Of a DNA stretch of 64,000 nucleotides, positions 58,101 through 64,000 are shown piece by piece. Origin of the DNA: Hyaloscypha bicolor E (Eukaryota > Ascomycota > Leotiomycetes > Helotiales > Hyaloscyphaceae); the NCBI RefSeq assembly GCF_002865645.1, contig NW_020194684.1:775308-839307 (forward strand), read 5' to 3'. Made by a program: the position numbers and the translations under genes. Each line of letters begins with the position of its first letter. The first letter of the stretch is position 1. The notes under the pieces were generated by a model. It saw only the letters and a list, made by a program, of their open reading frames with translations. It made no database searches and had not been told where the DNA came from.

Positions 58101-58325
58101 CTATAAAGAATACAGAAATACTTGAGATAGATACTATTTAAGTCCCAACTAATAATAAAAAGAAAATAAAGTATATAAAGTAAAAGTAAAACAAAATATC
58201 CGGGTATTAAATAAATAGAAAGACTAACTATAGGTTATAAGAATAAGTACTAACTAGCTATATATATATAGTAAAGTCAGAGGCAAGAGTTACTAAAGTC
58301 GAAAAAGTAAGGTAAAATAAGAGAA
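55170..58325. other. AT-rich RIP-mutated DNA; first 500 bp less mutated
   Basis: 55170-55700 keeps patches of CpA/TpG and GC (for example GGGGACCAGAAGCCGGCC near 55328) and may be the promoter region of the small membrane-protein gene. Beyond 55750 the sequence is heavily TpA-enriched. At 57380-57560 a motif like AAGTTATATA-TAACT recurs imperfectly. No protein family recognised. Confidence 0.45.
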
Positions 58326-58655
58326 ACTAAAGAAATAAATCAATATATATTTCAAAATAAAGAATAGTAGTATTTAGTAATAATCCGAATAAAGGCTTTT
58401 ATAATATAAGTATTAAAAAAAATAAAAAAAGAGGAGGGCTATTTCCTATAAGAACAAATTAGTATATATTCCAAAATAATAAATAAGGGATACTTAGTAA
58501 TAGTCTAAAGGCAAGAAGTATATAAATATTAAAAAAGAAAAAAAAAAGGCTATTTCCTATAAGAATAAGTTAGTATATATTCCAAAATAACAAATAAGGG
58601 GTATTTAGTAATAGCCTAAAGATAAGAGTAGTATAAGTATTAAGGGAAGTATTAG
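58326..58655. repeat. Minisatellite, about three units of 111 bp
   Basis: GGCTATTTCCTATAAGAA starts units at 58437 and 58548 (period 111 bp); a more diverged unit precedes them. Each contains TTAGTATATATTCCAAAATA, then a GGGRTAYTTAGTAATAGYCT-like block, and ends in an A-rich run. Confidence 0.7.
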
Positions 58656-58969
58656 AGATAATAAAAAAATATTAAATATAAAAAAGATCTATATAGAAGT
58701 TAGCCTCTTTTAGGAAGTTTGAGAAAAAGTACTTCTAAAGGGCCTAAAGGTATATAAGATATCGGAAAAGAAGGTATTAAAGTTTGGAAGGATCTAAAAT
58801 TTAGCTTTCTAAGAAATAAGTAAATTAAAGACTTATAATATAGGAGGTAAAGTATTTCAGATAAAAGTAAACCGGAAATAGTAGTTAGATACAAGTTCTT
58901 CTAATCTCTTTTCCGAATTCCTTTTCTTTAAATATCTTTTCCTTTAAATTTCTACTCTTTTAAAATAGA

Positions 58970-59070
58970 ATTCGAAGAAGAAGGAGTTCGGAGAAGAAGT
59001 AGTAAGGAGAAGAAGTAAGGAGGAGTAAGGAGAAGTAAGGAGGAGTAAGGAGGAAGAGAAGGAGGGAAAG
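58970..59070. repeat. Purine-only tandem tract
   Basis: AAGGAGGAGT / AAGGAGAAGT units in a nearly pure A/G stretch. Such tracts lack CpA/TpG and resist RIP. Possible triplex-forming sequence; no function shown. Confidence 0.6.
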
Positions 59071-61239
59071 GTCGGAAAATAGTTAGATACTAGCTCTTAA
59101 AGTTATTAAAGTTATTAAGGTTATTAGAGAGTAATTAGATATTAGTTCTTAGTATTATTAATAGAGGAGTCGAAAAAGTAAGAAAGAAGGATAAAGGGTT
59201 AATAATAAAGATAAAATAAAGTTATACTTTTATAAAAAAAAGATACTAGTATAAAATAATTATATTATTATAAAATTCTATATTTACTTTTATTTATTAA
59301 GGATATATACCTTAAAGAAAAGTATTATTTAGAATTCTGGAGCCTCTCTAATTTAATAACTATATATACTAAAAATAAGAAATAAATATAATTATATATA
59401 CTAAAATAAAGAGATTCTTTTTATATAAAAATTACAATTATAGTATTACTAAATATAGAGATATAGAAGTTTATATAATGAGCTATATATAGAGATTTGA
59501 GGAGATTTAATCTACTATAAATTATATATAATTAGTAAAGTAAATTAGCTAACTATATAGATTAAGTATAGTTTAATTATTATTCGGATTCAAATAATTA
59601 TATTAAATATATTCTCTTATATCTAAAAGATAAATAATAAAGATATTATTATACTAGTTTTAATCTTTTAATCTTAACCTTAACTCCCTTTAAAAAAACA
59701 ACTTCGATTCCGATATATAAGGCTACTATTATCTAAAGCTTTTTTTTATTAAAGATATATTAAATATAGCTTCAGATAGTAGTTCTAGTAAAGGTAAAAA
59801 TAGTAGAAAAAGCAATAAAGGTAATAAAGGTATAAATAAGCAGAAAGATAATATCTATAGTATATCTTCTAATAACCTAGATTTAGTTTATAATATCCTC
59901 TCTTATTAATATATTTAACTAATAAACCTTTTTATTCTTTGATTTCTATCTTATATTTCTTTTCTATAATAATACTTTAATCTTCTTATACTATCCGATA
60001 ATATTACTAATATAGTAAAGCAAATTAATAATAAGGCTAAAGTTAAAGAGATTAAACTATACTAGAGTAAAAAGCTTAAGGAATTAGAGAAAAATAAGGC
60101 AAATTTGGAGGCAAGCTTAGTATATATTTATAGTACTAAACTTTCCTAAGCTTGTATTACTTATAGTAATAAGAAGAGACTAAGAGGCCTTTTTAAACTT
60201 TATATTATAATAGAAGATAAATTTAATAGTATTTATATAAATTGCAGATATAATAATAAGGGTAAAGTTTATACTTTCTATTAATTTAATTCTAATTCTA
60301 TAAAGTCTGGAAAGCCTTATTCTATATCTGTAAAACGCTTTATACTAAAGCCTTAATTACTTATAAAATATAGAAAGAGAGTATAAAAATATATATAATA
60401 TTAGAAGACAAAAAGTAAGAGTAAGGGAAAGGAGATAGTAGTAGAGAAAGAGAGTAAAAATACTAAAGGAGGAATAAAGAATAAAAGAGATATAGATAAT
60501 TCAAATAAAGAAGTCTATTTATAGAGCTGGGTAGAACTAAATAGATAGAATAACTAAGTTATTATTATTATTTAGAAAATAACCTTAGATAGAGTCTAAT
60601 CTCTTATTTATAATTCGAGAGATTAATAAGGCTATTTATTTACAGGAAGAAAATTATAGTTTGGAAATAATAGGGCTTAATATTATATAATTTATTTAGT
60701 AATCTAATAGTAGCCGAATATATCCTGGTATATTTGTATTTTAATACTTTTAGGCTAGAAGATAGACTAAGCTTTAGTTATAAAATTCCAGAAATTTAAC
60801 TATCTGAGAGTTATATACTATATCTGGTACTAATTAAGCTATCTTTTAGAATTTGTATAATATAGTATATTACTAATAGTAGTTATAAAATCCTTTATAT
60901 AAGTAAAGAATATTATATAAATAGCTATACTAATAGTTATCCTTAAAGCTTAAAGCCTTATATTCTTAAAGCTATAGTAATATAGCTAACTCTATTTCTA
61001 TATATAAGCTATAAAGTTAACTCTATATTCTTTGAAACTGAGCTAATTAATTGGCTTATAAGAAATAATATATATATAATTTTGTATTTTACTATATTTA
61101 AATACTTTACTATTTCAGGAAAGATATTATATATAATTGTATTTTTTAATATCTCTAGAACTATAATTATTATCTTCTATTAATTATTATAATATATCTA
61201 ATAAAATCAATTATCCTATAGGATTCAGCCTAAAAAATA
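59071..61239. other. AT-rich DNA with a decayed plus-strand frame
   Basis: Between about 60000 and 60520 a plus-strand frame reads with few stops other than TAG/TAA: KLKELEKNKANLEASLVYIY (coiled-coil-like), RYNNKGKVYTF and a Lys/Ser/Glu-rich tail (KTKSKSKGKEIVVEKESKN). Not recognised. Confidence 0.35.
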
Positions 61240-61920
61240 TTGTTTTTTAGGAAAGTTCAGGTATAATATATCTTAATAAACCTTTATAGACTATTATTAA
61301 ATCCTTTTATAAAGAAGAGAATAAAAATAATATTATAATTAAAAAGAGAATCTATAAATAATTTAGTAAATATAGCAGATATAAAGAACTCTTATATTAT
61401 TACAGACCTTATAAATCAGGAATCTGCCTTAAATTTGCCTATAATAGTTATCTCTAATCTTTTCTAAAGAAATATATAAAAGATATTAATATTAAGTAAT
61501 AGTTTTATTAGATTAAGTAAATTATAAATATATTCTGCTTTATTTATTTAATATATATTATTTATAGTAATATAATATATAGTAATATATTATTAGATAG
61601 ATAACTTAATATTAAATTATCTAACTTTAGAGGATTTTTATTAAATGGGTTCTCTTTTCTTATTATAGTAATAGCTAGCTATTAGTATCTAGGATTAGCC
61701 TTATCTATTTAAGGAGATATCTTTATACTGGGCTCTACTTTATATAAGATTATAACAGGAGTTATTCCTTACTATAAGTACTCTAAGGAAGAAGTTAAAG
61801 CTCGGTATTTAAAAAGCAAGTTTCCTGAAACAATTTTTTTTGAATTAATTAAAGATATTATTATATATTATTAGTATAGCTAATATAGTTACTTTAAAGC
61901 TATTACTACAAATATTAATA
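61240..61920 (+). pseudogene. RIP-degraded protein kinase domain
   Basis: Plus-strand frame continuous from 61341 to 61920 with only TAG/TAA breaks. It reads as a Ser/Thr-type kinase of the fungal-specific kind: KKRIYK and YKSGICLKFAYNSYL (end of N-lobe, hinge), then IIYSNIIYSNILLDR for the catalytic loop (expected HSD..xxNILLD). LSNFRG stands at the DFG position, with GDIFILGSTLYKIITGVIPY and KEEVKARYLKSKFPET for the C-lobe. The catalytic Asp and the DFG Asp both read Asn, each preceded by T (TGA-to-TAA type change), and His reads Tyr, so all key losses fit RIP. The glycine-rich loop is not readable. Such kinases are common accessory genes in fungi and occur as effector domains beside NLR genes. 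Dead here. Confidence 0.65.
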
Positions 61921-64000
61921 GTATATATATAGTTAGATAATATTAATTTATAGCTAATAATTAAACTATTTATAGCTATCTAATAGTAAGAGTTTTAATT
62001 AATAAATTCTGCTATAGTTCTCTTCTAATACTTAACTATTATTATAATTATAGCTATTAGAATTATAGTAGTCTTACTTGGTATAAGATTAGTATATTAT
62101 TGGAATTAGTTCCGGAAATAAGTATACTAAAGGAACTGTCTTATTAATAGGCAGATCAGATTCCAAGCTTATAAAAGATATCTCGGGCAAGCTCTAGTCT
62201 TTTTTGTAGTTCCAAGTTAAATAAGCTTACTATTAAGCCTCTTAACCGGTATAGTATTAATACAGATATATCTGATATTATAAGCCTTTTAATAATAATA
62301 ATTATTAGTATTTATAAAATAGTAGGTATTACTACTAATCTCTATATATATATCTTAGTATCCTTACTTCTATATTACAGGCTTGCTTTCTAGTACTAGT
62401 ACCGGGTTAGCTGGGGTAGAAGAGCTTTGAGAGGCTTGTAATATATAGTAATACTTATTACTAATCGGAGTTACTAAATGTCTGAAAAGGACTTTATATT
62501 ATATTTGGCTTAAGGAATAGAAAGAAGACCCTATTTAAGGTATATTCTATTAGTAACCTGTTTCTTAATATTTCTAAAATAGGGCATTTATAAGGTAACT
62601 AGTTACCTTTAAGGTTAGTAACTAATATAGAACTAAATAAGATTCTCAATTAATCTTCAGTAATCTAGTAGGATTTATTAACCAGATATTCAAAAGTTTT
62701 CTTGCCTTTACTATACTTATTATAGTATATATAGAGAACTCAAATAATATTACTTTCTACTAGTAGAACCAAGACTTAAGAGAATCGTTTATAAGGCAGC
62801 TATAATATTAATATTAATATCTATATATTGTTTTTATTAATCCAAAAATCAGATCTATTTGGGTATTTGCTCTATATAACTTAGTACTGGGTTTTCTTTA
62901 TCTGGTATCCAGAAAGATATTAGATATATATCTTATATAGTCGAAAACGGTATTTAATCTTGGGAATTTCTGGTTATATAGCTTCCTTACTATTAGTATT
63001 ATCCGTATTAATAACCTCTATCAGGTCCTGCTAATTGCCCTTACCTATAGCTGGCTACCTGAGCTCTTTCTTCTATATTACAAGCTTCTACTATTACTAT
63101 ATTATTATACCTTTCTCTTCTACTAATACCTTAATCTTCTACTACTCCCACTTTTTAAGGCCCTGGGCTATACTATATTGAGAAGTATCTTATAGCTCTT
63201 CTGGCCTATTACTAGTAGTATTAGTCTAGAGTTTGGTCTCCGTATTTATATTAATTACTATAAGGTTAATCTGTTTATAAAAGAAGTATATTTATTAAAG
63301 AGATTCTGCTTCTTTTGGGTTTCTTTAGTATATATATATATTCTAATAATAATTCGGTATATTTATCGAGTTACTGGACTTTCGGGTAGCTGGAGTAGAA
63401 AACTTGTAAGGAATAAGACAATATTTATTGTTTTGGAAAGAGTATAAGTAGACCTCTTTCTAGGTAGAATAAGACTACTAATAACTTTTTATTAGAATAG
63501 TTATTACTAGAAGCCTGCAAATTGAAATAGATTCTCGAGTACCTTATCTATATAGTATAAGTTTTCCTTCCTAAAAATTTCCTATAAAATATTCTTTTTT
63601 ATTATTATTTATTTTTAGTTATTTCCCGAAAACAAATCCAGGATAAATAAGGGATATAGTAAAGCTAGTAGTATAGTTTCGAAAGACTAATAAATTATAA
63701 AATAATAGCTGAGAATAGGAATTATTTAGAAGTATTATAACTTTTATAATATTTAGAAGAATAGACTTCTTATAAGTAGCTATTAAATTATATATTATAG
63801 TCTATTCCTAATAAATATATAATATATAATAAAGGGCTATAGAATAAAGGAAGTTTAAATAGTCGAATAATTAATAATTCTATATCTAATAAAATAAGTA
63901 AGCTCGGGGAGCTCTAGAACTAATATATAGTAATCTGAAAGCTAATATAAGCTCTTGCTTTCTTTATAAGGCTAAGCTTTTCTATTATATAATATACTTA
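61921..64000. other. AT-rich RIP-mutated DNA with short inverted repeats
   Basis: At about 62383-62453, TATATTACAGGCTTGCTT and AGAGGCTTGTAATATA form a ~70-bp inverted-repeat unit enclosing ACCGGGTTAGCTGGGGTAGA. A diverged copy of its inner part lies at about 63373-63410 (TTCGGGTAGCTGGAGTAGAA). A plus-strand frame at about 62770-63500 is hydrophobic with few stops. No family recognised. Confidence 0.4.

Noticed and set aside
1..64000. Mitochondrial or centromeric/telomeric identity
   Set aside because: No mitochondrial genes, tRNAs or rRNAs and no telomeric arrays were seen; normal nuclear genes with spliceosomal introns are present. Centromeric position cannot be excluded from sequence alone.

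Overview
The window looks like nuclear DNA of a filamentous ascomycete (Pezizomycotina). About 56 kb (1-16970 and 25540-64000) is extremely AT-rich and saturated with TpA. CpA and TpG are scarce, while CpG survives inside motifs such as CCGG and TCGA. That is the signature of repeat-induced point mutation (RIP), not of CpG deamination. An island of ordinary base composition lies at about 17400-25200. No bacterial, organellar, tRNA, rRNA, CRISPR or telomeric feature was seen. All identifications come from reading frames and motifs by eye; no database was searched.

Left AT-rich block (1-16970): plus-strand relics of protein genes whose frames can still be read if TAG/TAA are taken as former CAG/CAA or TGG. 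In order they are a patatin-like phospholipase (about 1610-4750), a Ser/Thr-rich protein (6240-7243), a protein ending in an Ulp1-type C48 protease domain (11290-14130), and a glutamine-rich bromodomain protein (15101-16972). A transposon terminus (16975-17425) closes the block.

Island (17400-25200): an intact HET-domain gene (17458-19602); two inverted copies of a roughly 330-bp repeat (20795-21125 and 25201-25536); a 207-bp MITE; a two-exon pseudogene with seven premature TAG/TAA codons (21697-22900); and an intact gene for a seven-helix membrane protein (23601-24695, minus).

Right AT-rich block (25540-64000): a HET domain fused directly to WD40 repeats (minus, 28187 to about 26770); a complete but RIP-mutated Fot1/pogo transposase (28475-30187); a TIR-bounded element holding two WD40 repeats (31242-32896); a second Ulp1-type gene (minus, about 39900-38130); a 2.3-kb TIR-bounded element (42347-44668); a lysine-rich relic (45127-46720); and a younger Fot1/pogo element (51126-54724) with its transposase on the minus strand. 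Beyond these lie a small intron-containing single-pass membrane protein gene (54878-55169, minus), minisatellites, and a protein-kinase relic (61240-61920).

Two TIR families recur. Family 1 ends in TAATRTCTGTYCCTATAT and belongs to the Fot1/pogo elements. Family 2 starts similarly but carries a repeated TATATACCGGAAAA motif. Both have TA at the ends, as expected for the Tc1-mariner superfamily. Overall the window reads as a RIP graveyard of transposons mixed with families typical of fungal non-self recognition (HET, WD40, patatin, kinase), around one island where a HET gene and a membrane-protein gene survive.
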